From the NCBI GenBank assembly GCA_904420265.1, contig CAJFUU010000075.1, forward strand, positions 1-10,049: 10,049 bases of DNA, written 5' to 3'. The position numbers and the translations under genes were made by a program. Below, one piece after another: positions 1-6,325 of this stretch (position 1 is the stretch's first letter; every line of letters starts with the position of its first letter). The notes under the pieces were generated by a model that saw nothing but the letters and a program-made list of their open reading frames with translations, made no database searches and was not told the DNA's origin. The DNA comes from an uncultured Clostridia bacterium. Lineage in GTDB: Bacteria > Bacillota > Clostridia > Christensenellales > Aristaeellaceae.

Positions 1-59
1 CAAATATTTGGGGGATAATATCGTAAACAGACATTGCTTTACATGCAACGCATAAAGAA

Positions 60-102
60 TACCCGCTACGAAACTCTGGAAAACAGAATCCCGTAACGGG
101 TA
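60..102. repeat. inverted repeat in AT-rich intergenic DNA
   Basis: TACCCGCTACG at 60-70 can pair with CGTAACGGGTA at 92-102 over 11 positions with one mismatch (G-T wobble on one strand), leaving a 21-base loop. The surrounding 1-163 region is clearly richer in A and T than the rest of the window and holds no credible gene. The left edge cuts off its context. It could be part of a terminator or leader for whatever lies to the left, or chance. Confidence 0.3.
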
Positions 103-125
103 AAAGTTGTAAAATATTAAGAAGC

Positions 126-161
126 AAAAATAATTTGGAGAATTCTACCTATCCCTCCAAA
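126..161 (-). terminator. intrinsic terminator after guaA
   Basis: On the minus strand, immediately after the guaA stop codon, TTTGGAG (161-155) pairs with CTCCAAA (140-134). A 14-base loop lies between them, and the T-rich run TTATTTTT (133-126) follows. The stem is only 7 bp and the loop is long, so it is weaker than the other terminators in the window. Its position directly behind the last gene of the leftward operon supports the call. Confidence 0.6.
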
Positions 162-163
162 AT

Positions 164-1459
164 TTACTCCCACTCAATCGTCGCCACGGGCTTGGGCGAA
201 AGGTCGTACACCACGCGGTTGCAGCCCTTGACCTCGGCGAGGATGCGGTCGGTAATCTTCAAAAGCACCGGCCAGGGCACCTGCTCTACGGTGGCGGTCA
301 TGGCGTCCACGGTGTTGACCGCGCGCAGGATGACCGGGTATTCGAAGCAGCGCGCATGGTTGCGCACGCCCACGGACTTGAAATCCGGCACGGCGGTGAA
401 ATACTGCCACACCTTGCCCGCCAGGCCGGCGTTTTGAAATTCCTCGCGGAGAATGGCGTCGCTTTCGCGCACAATTTCCAGCCGCTCGCGGGTAATCGCG
501 CCCAGGCAACGCACGCCCAAACCGGGGCCGGGGAAGGGCTGGCGGTAAACCATTGAATCCGGCAGGCCCAGAGCCTTGCCCACTGCGCGTACCTCGTCTT
601 TAAACAGGTACTTGAGCGGCTCGACCAGTTCAAACTGCAAATCCTCCGGCAGTCCGCCGACGTTATGGTGCGCCTTGACCGCCTTCATGGTCTTGGTGCC
701 GCTTTCGATGATGTCGGGATAGATGGTGCCCTGGCCGAGCAGTTCAATGCCCTCCAGCTTGCGCGCCTCCTCCTCGAACACGCGGATAAACTCCGCGCCG
801 ATGATCTTGCGCTTCTGTTCGGGGTCGCTCACGCCCGCCAGCTTGTCCAGGAAGCGGTCCACGGCGTCCACATAAATAAGGTTCGCGCCCATCTCCTGCC
901 GGAACACGCGCACGACCTGCTCTGGCTCGCCCTTGCGCAAAAGGCCGTGGTTGACGTGCACGCAGGTGAGTTGATCGCCGACGGCTTTGAGAAGCAGGGC
1001 CGCCACCACCGATGAATCCACGCCGCCGGACAACGCCAGAAGCACCTTGCGCGAGCCAATCTGCGCCCTGAGTTGCTCTACCTGCGCGGCGATGAAGTTT
1101 TCCATATTCCAGTTGCGCTCCACGTTCAGGCCCTCGACGAAGGCGTCCAGCGTTTCGCGCGGGTTTTCTGGCCAGGCGGGCAGGTCGGCGGGATGGCCCT
1201 CGCAGGCGTAGTCCACACTCAAAATCGGCAGGCCCAGATCGTATACGGCGGGATCCACCTCCACCGGCGCGCCCTCCACAACGCGGTTTTCGCCGCCGTT
1301 GAGGATAATGCCGGCCACGCCCGGCAGGGCTTTGAGCGCTGCGGGGGCAATGTCGTGCGGATGGATTTCGCTGTAGACGCCCAGGGCGCGGATTTCGCGG
1401 GCAATCCGGGCGCTCTGCGTGCTGCCCAGATCCAGTATGGCGATCATGTTATGGGTCAT
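164..1459 (-). CDS. guaA: GMP synthase with degenerate, shortened glutaminase domain
   Basis: GuaA converts XMP, ATP and an amino donor to GMP in the cytoplasm. The protein is 431 aa from the ATG at 1459, which has AAGGAG 10 bases upstream; the frame extends 7 codons further but lacks a site there. The family is usually about 510 aa. The ATP-pyrophosphatase domain looks intact: P-loop SGGVDSS at residues 144-150, the HHNVGGLP motif near 264-271 and PFPGPGLGVR at 308-317. The C-terminal dimerisation domain ends in the usual TIEWE. The N-terminal glutamine amidotransferase domain covers only about 110 residues. It keeps the ILDLGS strand, but the nucleophile motif (GVCYG in family members) reads SVDYA, with D83 at the cysteine position, and the following roughly 90 residues are missing. 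A GHPA at 88-91 may be a relic of the catalytic HPE. Glutamine hydrolysis is therefore unlikely; ammonia use or a partner in trans is inferred. It is the last gene of the operon, 4 bases behind galE, and its ribosome binding site lies inside the end of galE. Confidence 0.93.
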   Translation of the reverse strand: MTHNMIAILDLGSTQSARIAREIRALGVYSEIHPHDIAPAALKALPGVAGIILNGGENRVVEGAPVEVDPAVYDLGLPILSVDYACEGHPADLPAWPENPRETLDAFVEGLNVERNWNMENFIAAQVEQLRAQIGSRKVLLALSGGVDSSVVAALLLKAVGDQLTCVHVNHGLLRKGEPEQVVRVFRQEMGANLIYVDAVDRFLDKLAGVSDPEQKRKIIGAEFIRVFEEEARKLEGIELLGQGTIYPDIIESGTKTMKAVKAHHNVGGLPEDLQFELVEPLKYLFKDEVRAVGKALGLPDSMVYRQPFPGPGLGVRCLGAITRERLEIVRESDAILREEFQNAGLAGKVWQYFTAVPDFKSVGVRNHARCFEYPVILRAVNTVDAMTATVEQVPWPVLLKITDRILAEVKGCNRVVYDLSPKPVATIEWE

Positions 1460-1463
1460 CGTT

Positions 1464-2483
1464 TTATTTCTCCTTTGCAAAACCGTGGGGATTCTGGGTC
1501 TGCCAGCGCCAGGAATCGGCGCACATCTGATCCAGGTTGCGCCTGGCCTTCCAGTGCAGCATCTTTTCCGCCTTGCCTACCTTGGCGTACACCGTAGGCG
1601 GATCGCCGGCCCGGCGCGGCGCGATTTCATAGGGCACTTTGACATGGTTTACGCGCTCGAAAGCGTGCACAATATCCAGCACGCTATAGCCTTCCCCAGT
1701 GCCAAGGTTGAACGCTTCGCAGCCAACGTGCTCTTTCGCGTATTCGATGGCGGCTACGTGGCCTTCGGCCAGATCGACCACGTGGATATAATCGCGCACG
1801 CCGGTGCCGTCCGGCGTGGGATAGTCGTTGCCGAACACGTGCAGTTCCTTGAGCCTTCCCAGCGCGGTCTGGGTAATATAGGGCATGAGGTTGTTGGGAA
1901 TGCCGTTGGGGTCTTCGCCGATCATGCCGCTCTCATGCGCGCCAATGGGGTTGAAATAGCGCAGAAGCACCACAGACCATTCCGGATCGGCCTTGGCCAC
2001 ATCCCGCAAAATCTGCTCGCCCATAAATTTCGTCCAGCCGTAGGGGTTGATGCAGCCCAGCGGCGATTCCTCGTCCACCGGCATGCCCGCGTCAGAGCGG
2101 TATACCGTGGCGGAAGAGGAGAATACGAAGCGCTTCACGCCGTGCTTTTGCATGGCGGAAATCAGGGAAAGCATGCCGTCCAGGTTGTTGCGGTAATACA
2201 TCAGAGGCTTGGCGCAGGACTCGCCCACCGCCTTCAACCCGGCGAAATGGATGACGCAATCCACCTTGTTCTCTGCGAACACGCGTTCCAGCGCCGCCTC
2301 GTCGCAAACGTTCAGTTCGTAAAACGGGAAACTCTTGCCGGTGATTTCACGCACGCGGTCCAGGCTTTCGGGATGGCTGTTGACATAGTTATCCACCACC
2401 ACCACATCGTGCCCGCGGTTCAGCAGTTCCACCAGCGTGTGCGTGCCGATGTAACCGGCGCCGCCCGTAACCAGTATGTTCAT
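1464..2483 (-). CDS. galE: UDP-glucose 4-epimerase
   Basis: GalE interconverts UDP-glucose and UDP-galactose with bound NAD, in the Leloir pathway and in supply of sugars for cell-surface polymers. At 339 aa it has the usual length. The N-terminal Rossmann motif GGAGYIG is at residues 7-13. The short-chain dehydrogenase catalytic residues are visible as S124 in FSSSATVY and the Y148/K152 pair in YGWTK, almost the same numbers as in the E. coli enzyme. RYFNPIGAH and the late GTGEGYSVLD segment are typical of GalE proper. AAAGGAGG stands 7-8 bases before the ATG. It lies 21 bases after the nucleotidyltransferase gene and 4 bases before guaA, so all three are likely co-transcribed. Some GalE enzymes also act on UDP-GlcNAc, which the sequence alone cannot settle. 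Confidence 0.95.
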   Translation of the reverse strand: MNILVTGGAGYIGTHTLVELLNRGHDVVVVDNYVNSHPESLDRVREITGKSFPFYELNVCDEAALERVFAENKVDCVIHFAGLKAVGESCAKPLMYYRNNLDGMLSLISAMQKHGVKRFVFSSSATVYRSDAGMPVDEESPLGCINPYGWTKFMGEQILRDVAKADPEWSVVLLRYFNPIGAHESGMIGEDPNGIPNNLMPYITQTALGRLKELHVFGNDYPTPDGTGVRDYIHVVDLAEGHVAAIEYAKEHVGCEAFNLGTGEGYSVLDIVHAFERVNHVKVPYEIAPRRAGDPPTVYAKVGKAEKMLHWKARRNLDQMCADSWRWQTQNPHGFAKEK

Positions 2484-2504
2484 GCAAACGCCTCCTTTGG
2501 TTGT

Positions 2505-3419
2505 CTATTTCCAGAGATGCTCGGGGTATTCTCCGCCGTCCTTTTTCGCGGCGATGGCCACGCGCACCATCGCCATGTCGTCCGGATAGGTGATGCCGAA
2601 CCAGCGCTCGGCGGTGGAAAGCACGCGCACGCGTGCCTTTCCGGCATGAATGAGCGCATCCGGCACGCTGGGCAGATAGTATTCGGCCCGCAGCGGGTTG
2701 GACGGCAGCGTTTCCGCCAAAAAGCGCGCAAACCCGCGCTCCAATTCGGGCAGAATGGAAGGCCGGAAGCCCCACAGATTCATCGAAACCGTGGTCTGCG
2801 CGGGCAGGGGCACAAACGTTTTTCCGCCGTCTTCGGTATAGGCCGCGCCGCCGCCATGCGCCTCAATGCGCGTGCGCTCGACGATTTGCTGGAGATAGCC
2901 ATCCTCCCGCACCTGGCACACGCCGCGCGAAACAGAGCCGTTTTCCGTCAGCGTGTTGGCGAGCCGGTAGCCCACCATGGCGTGTTCACAGGCGTCGCCC
3001 GGCGCGGTGAGGAAATCGCAAATCGCCTGAAACGCCGTGCGGCCGTAAAAATCATCCGCGTTGATAACCGCGAAAGAGCCGTCAAGATATGCGCGTGCGC
3101 ACAGCACCGCGTGGCCGGTTCCCCAGGGCTTGACGCGCCCCTCGGGCACGCAAAAGCCTTTGGGAAGCATTTCCATGCTCTGAAAAGCGTATTGCATGTC
3201 CACATGGTTTTCGATACGCCGCCCGATGACTTCGCGGAAGTCGCGCTCATTTTCGGGCTTGATAATGCATACCACGCGCCCAAAGCCCGCGCGAACGGCG
3301 TCGAAAATGGAAAAATCAATAATGGCATGGCCCGCGTCGTCTACGGGCGCGATTTGCTTGAGGCCGCCGTAACGGCTACCCAAGCCCGCCGCCATAATCA
3401 CCAGCGTCGGCTTTTGCAT
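2505..3419 (-). CDS. sugar-1-phosphate nucleotidyltransferase family protein
   Basis: This 304-aa protein has the nucleotidyltransferase fold that joins NTP and a sugar-1-phosphate into an NDP-sugar plus pyrophosphate. The N-terminal nucleotide-binding signature AAGLGSRYGGLKQ is at residues 10-22, an activated-substrate loop PWGTGHA at 98-104, and the metal-binding acidic motif NADDFYG at 120-126. It does not carry the exact GxGTRxxPxTK pattern of GalU or RfbA, so the substrate is open. Being directly upstream of galE makes a UTP/glucose-1-phosphate-type reaction the best guess, but that is inference from context. The ATG at 3419 has GGAGGG about 8 bases upstream. It is the first gene of the leftward operon. 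Confidence 0.88.
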   Translation of the reverse strand: MQKPTLVIMAAGLGSRYGGLKQIAPVDDAGHAIIDFSIFDAVRAGFGRVVCIIKPENERDFREVIGRRIENHVDMQYAFQSMEMLPKGFCVPEGRVKPWGTGHAVLCARAYLDGSFAVINADDFYGRTAFQAICDFLTAPGDACEHAMVGYRLANTLTENGSVSRGVCQVREDGYLQQIVERTRIEAHGGGAAYTEDGGKTFVPLPAQTTVSMNLWGFRPSILPELERGFARFLAETLPSNPLRAEYYLPSVPDALIHAGKARVRVLSTAERWFGITYPDDMAMVRVAIAAKKDGGEYPEHLWK

Positions 3420-3466
3420 ATGTATATTCCCTCCCCCTCGGACGCAAAGCGCCCGGCACTTCTTAT

Positions 3467-3472
3467 ATTATA
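3467..3472 (-). promoter_or_regulatory. -10 element of the nucleotidyltransferase-galE-guaA promoter
   Basis: On the minus strand a perfect TATAAT lies about 50 bases before the nucleotidyltransferase start. No good -35 hexamer is visible at 16-18 bases, so the promoter may depend on an activator or on a relaxed upstream element. Transcription would start near 3460 and leave a leader of about 40 bases. It faces away from the psuK promoter. Confidence 0.5.
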
Positions 3473-3523
3473 TACGATTCTGACAGCGCGCGCCACATCC
3501 GGCGTGATATTTAACAGATTCCA

Positions 3524-3552
3524 TTGACATTTTTCCCCTGTATGCGTACAAT
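3524..3552 (+). promoter_or_regulatory. sigma-A-type promoter of psuK-psuG-comF
   Basis: TTGACA at 3524-3529 and TACAAT at 3547-3552 are separated by exactly 17 bases: a perfect -35 box and a five-of-six -10 box. Transcription is expected near 3559, giving a leader of about 25 bases before psuK. No repressor operator is obvious, so expression may be constitutive. Confidence 0.85.
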
Positions 3553-3583
3553 GAAGATGGTATTTCTGCTGCGGAGGCTGCAT

Positions 3584-4507
3584 ATGGACGGCGAAATTGC
3601 GGTCATCGGTTCGGCGAACATGGATATTGGCGGCTATCCGGCCGCGCCGCTCAAGGCGGGGGATTCCAACCCTGGCCGCGTGCGGTTGTGCCTGGGCGGC
3701 GTGGGCTGCAACATTGCCCGCAATCTGGCGTTGTTGGGCGTAAAGGTGCGCTTTGCGACGGCGCTGGGTGGCGATTTGTACGCGCGCGGCATCGCCGAAA
3801 CCCTCGAGGGTATGGGCATCGACCTTTCCTTGAGCCTGCGCCTGGAGCAAGAGCATACGTCCACCTACCTGTTCATCGCCGACGAAAAGGGCGATATGTC
3901 CGTGGCTGTCAACGACATGGCCATCTACCGGCACCAGACGCCGGCGTATTTTGCGCGCCTGCTTCCGGAACTGAACCGCTGCCGGGCGGTATTGCTGGAC
4001 GCAAACCTTTCCGAGGCGTCGCTTGCCTACCTTGCTGAAAACGTGCGTGTGCCGCTGTTTGCGGACGCCGTCTCCGCCGCCAAAGCCCCGCGTCTGCGCG
4101 GGATACTTGGCCGCCTGACGGCCTTCAAGCCCAACCGCATGGAAGCGGAATTGCTTTCGGGCGTGCGCATTGAGGGCGGCGGGGACGCCGAGCGGGCCGC
4201 GCGTTCACTTTTGGAAACCGGCCTCGGACGCGTATTCATCACCCTCGGTCCGGACGGCGCCCTGGCGGCCGAAGACACGCGCGTTTGCCGCCTGCCCTCG
4301 CTTTCGCCACGGCTTACAAACGCTACCGGCGCAGGCGACGCCTTTACCGCCGCCATGGTTTGGGGCTGGCTGCACGGCCTGGGGCTGGAAGAAAGCTGCC
4401 TGGCGGGAAACGCCGCCGCCGCCATTGCCGCCCAATCGGAAGAAACCGTCAACCCCGCGCTGTGCGAAGAAGCGCTTCGACAAAAAATGATGGAGGTACA
4501 AGCATGA
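3584..4507 (+). CDS. psuK: pseudouridine kinase, PfkB family
   Basis: PsuK phosphorylates pseudouridine to pseudouridine 5'-phosphate with ATP, the first step of pseudouridine breakdown. The protein is 307 aa, close to the family norm. It shows both PfkB/ribokinase signatures: GGVGCNIARN at residues 38-47 in the substrate site, and NATGAGDAF at 246-254, with the anion hole GAGD at 249-252 and D252 as the expected catalytic base. FKPNRMEAE at 181-189 is the conserved NxxE segment. The frame is open back to 3524, but that codon lies in the -35 box; the ATG at 3584 has GGAGG 6 bases upstream and is the real start. Its stop overlaps the psuG start by four bases (ATGA). PfkB kinases are hard to tell apart by sequence; the specificity call rests mainly on the adjacent psuG. 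Confidence 0.88.
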   Translation: MDGEIAVIGSANMDIGGYPAAPLKAGDSNPGRVRLCLGGVGCNIARNLALLGVKVRFATALGGDLYARGIAETLEGMGIDLSLSLRLEQEHTSTYLFIADEKGDMSVAVNDMAIYRHQTPAYFARLLPELNRCRAVLLDANLSEASLAYLAENVRVPLFADAVSAAKAPRLRGILGRLTAFKPNRMEAELLSGVRIEGGGDAERAARSLLETGLGRVFITLGPDGALAAEDTRVCRLPSLSPRLTNATGAGDAFTAAMVWGWLHGLGLEESCLAGNAAAAIAAQSEETVNPALCEEALRQKMMEVQA

Positions 4508-5421
4508 ATAAGTATCTGGATATCGCGCCGGAAGTGCGCAAGGCTCTGGACGAGGGAAAACCCGTCGTCGCCCTGGAATCGACGATTATCTCCCATGGCA
4601 TGCCCTATCCGCAAAATGTGGAAACGGCGCTGAATGTGGAAAGGATTATACGCGAAAACGGCGCGGTGCCCGCCACCATCGCCATCATTGGCGGCCGCCT
4701 CAAGGCAGGACTGACCAAAGAAGAGATTGAGCACCTCGGCAAGGCGGGTTACGCCGTCACCAAAGTCTCTCGCCGCGATTTGCCCGTAATCGTCTCCAAG
4801 GGCATGGACGGCGCTACCACCGTGGCCACCACCATGATCATTGCCGCCATGGCCGGCATTCGCGTGTTTGCCACCGGCGGCGTGGGTGGCGTGCACCGCG
4901 GCGCGGAAACGACAATGGATATTTCCGCCGACCTGGAAGAACTGGCGATGACGCCGGTCATGGTCGTCTGCGCGGGGGCGAAATCCATTCTCGATCTGGG
5001 CCTGACGCTGGAATACCTCGAGACCAAAGGCGTGCCCGTCATTGGCTATCAAACCGAGGAACTGCCGGCCTTCTATACGCGCACCAGCGGATTTAAGGTG
5101 GATTATCGCCTGGATACGCCCGAAGAATTGGCCGCCGCCTTCCGCGCCAAGGGCGATATGGGGCTTAAGGGCGGCATGTTGGTAACCAACCCCATTCCCG
5201 AAGCGTATTCGATGGATCCGGACGAGATCAACGGCGTAATCGCCCGCGCGGTGGAGGAAGCGCGCGCTTTGGGCATCCATGGCAAGCAGACCACGCCGTT
5301 TTTGCTGGCAAAAATCAAGGACATTACCGGCGGCGACAGCTTGGCGGCAAACATCCAGCTGGTTTACAACAACGCCGCGCTGGCGGCCCGAACCGCCGCG
5401 GCTCTGAGCGCGCTTGGTTAA
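4504..5421 (+). CDS. psuG: pseudouridine-5'-phosphate glycosidase
   Basis: PsuG cleaves the C-C glycosidic bond of pseudouridine 5'-phosphate, giving uracil and ribose 5-phosphate, and needs a divalent metal (Mn2+ in the known enzyme). The 305-aa protein matches the family from end to end. Residues equivalent to the E. coli active site appear at a constant offset of six: E25 in ALEST, K87 in VTKVSRRD, metal ligand D143 in SADLEEL, the Schiff-base lysine K160 in CAGAK, and N283 in NIQLVYNN. The GGVGGVHRGAE segment at 125-135 is also a family hallmark. GGAGG lies 7 bases before the ATG inside the end of psuK, so the two are translationally coupled. Its stop overlaps the next gene by eight bases. 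Confidence 0.97.
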   Translation: MNKYLDIAPEVRKALDEGKPVVALESTIISHGMPYPQNVETALNVERIIRENGAVPATIAIIGGRLKAGLTKEEIEHLGKAGYAVTKVSRRDLPVIVSKGMDGATTVATTMIIAAMAGIRVFATGGVGGVHRGAETTMDISADLEELAMTPVMVVCAGAKSILDLGLTLEYLETKGVPVIGYQTEELPAFYTRTSGFKVDYRLDTPEELAAAFRAKGDMGLKGGMLVTNPIPEAYSMDPDEINGVIARAVEEARALGIHGKQTTPFLLAKIKDITGGDSLAANIQLVYNNAALAARTAAALSALG

Positions 5422-6118
5422 GGCGCTGCATCGGGCGGTACGGGCGGTGGACCGCCTGATTTTCCCTCGCACCGCCGTATGTCAGGGTTGCGGCGATTTG
5501 TCCGGTTGCGATGGGGATTGGCTATGCGCCGCCTGCCGGGCGCGGCTTGCAACGCTGTGGCGCGGCGGCGCTCTGCAAAGGCCTGTTCCGCCGCTGGACG
5601 GCTTTGTATGCGCCTATGCCTATCGCCAGCCCGTTCCCGGCTTGGTGCGCGCCCTGAAATATGGCCCGGTGACCGCTCTGGCCGGCTTTATGGCCGGCGA
5701 CATGGCGCGGGCCTGCGCCGCTCTGGAGATTGCGCCGGACGTGTTGGTCGTGCCCGCGCCCATGCATCCGCGCCGTGAGCGCAAGCGCGGGTATAACCAG
5801 GCGGCGTTGCTTTCCGGAGCCGTCGCCGCGCTGTTGGGGCTTCCACACGACGCGCGGGCGCTGCTGAAACGGCGCAATACCCGCCAACAGGCGCGCCTTG
5901 GTCCTGTCGAACGCCGCCATAACCTCGAAGGTTCCGTCGGCGTGCGCAGCGATGTGCGCGGCCGCCGCATCCTGCTGGTGGACGACGTGTACACCACTGG
6001 CGCAACCATGTCCACCTGTGCACAGGCGCTCAAAGACGCCGGCGCGGCGACGGTTTGGGCTTTGACTTACGCCGTCGCCGGCAACCAGCCCGACGATGAA
6101 TGTCCGCCTATGCCATAG
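5414..6118 (+). CDS. comF: ComF family protein (phosphoribosyltransferase-like)
   Basis: ComF (ComFC) proteins assist DNA uptake in naturally competent bacteria and are also widespread in non-competent ones; they act on the cytoplasmic side. The 234-aa protein has the family layout: an N-terminal zinc-ribbon-like set of cysteines (C23, C26, C38, C41), the RKRGYNQA segment at 123-130, and the PRPP-binding motif ILLVDDVYTTGAT at 186-198 near the end. The first available start is TTG at 5414, overlapping psuG by eight bases, with no clear Shine-Dalgarno; a GTG at 5447 (codon 12) is an alternative. Either way it probably relies on ribosomes leaving psuG. No comFA helicase gene is next to it, so a role in competence is not shown here. 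The stop is followed by about 170 bases without a gene and then a terminator. Confidence 0.9.
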   Translation: MVKALHRAVRAVDRLIFPRTAVCQGCGDLSGCDGDWLCAACRARLATLWRGGALQRPVPPLDGFVCAYAYRQPVPGLVRALKYGPVTALAGFMAGDMARACAALEIAPDVLVVPAPMHPRRERKRGYNQAALLSGAVAALLGLPHDARALLKRRNTRQQARLGPVERRHNLEGSVGVRSDVRGRRILLVDDVYTTGATMSTCAQALKDAGAATVWALTYAVAGNQPDDECPPMP

Positions 6119-6285
6119 CCTCCCGCTCGCGCATTGTAAAACGGGCGCATCCGCCCAAGAGAGGTCTATTGCGCATCTCTATCGGCCGCATCAGAGCAGG
6201 AAATATCTGCGTTCTATTGAGAAAATGCGCCTGTTCCCCGAACATGATGCCTCCGGGCTCTGGATCAGCTCCCAAAGAAATCTAA

Positions 6286-6312
6286 AGCGCCCGTCCATCG
6301 TGGACGGGCGCT
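6286..6312. terminator. bidirectional intrinsic terminator between convergent genes
   Basis: AGCGCCCGTCCA (6286-6297) and TGGACGGGCGCT (6301-6312) form a perfect 12-bp stem with a TCG loop. T-rich sequence follows on both sides: CTTTGTTCT on the plus strand, TTTAGATTTCTTT on the minus strand. It lies between the comF end and the stop of the convergent membrane-protein gene and can serve both. The 6119-6285 stretch before it holds only a small GGGCG/CGCCC hairpin (6143-6156) and no convincing gene. Confidence 0.85.
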
Positions 6313-6325
6313 CAGCTTTGTTCTG

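Noticed and set aside
1192..1220. Cys86 of GuaA as a surviving catalytic nucleophile
   Set aside because: Its number matches E. coli Cys86 by coincidence. By alignment of the preceding strand the nucleophile position is D83, and the surrounding GxCxG elbow is absent.
1419..3527. 702-aa open frame on the plus strand opposite galE and the nucleotidyltransferase gene
   Set aside because: It runs antisense through genes with clear motifs, has a His/Arg/Ala-rich composition and no domain. High GC at third codon positions keeps the opposite frame open.
3524..3583. Longer N-terminus for psuK starting at 3524
   Set aside because: That start falls in the -35 box of the psuK promoter. The kinase fold begins at the ATG at 3584, which has GGAGG upstream.
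4027..5472. 481-aa open frame on the minus strand opposite psuK and psuG
   Set aside because: Same cause: antisense shadow of well-supported genes, low complexity, no ribosome binding site.
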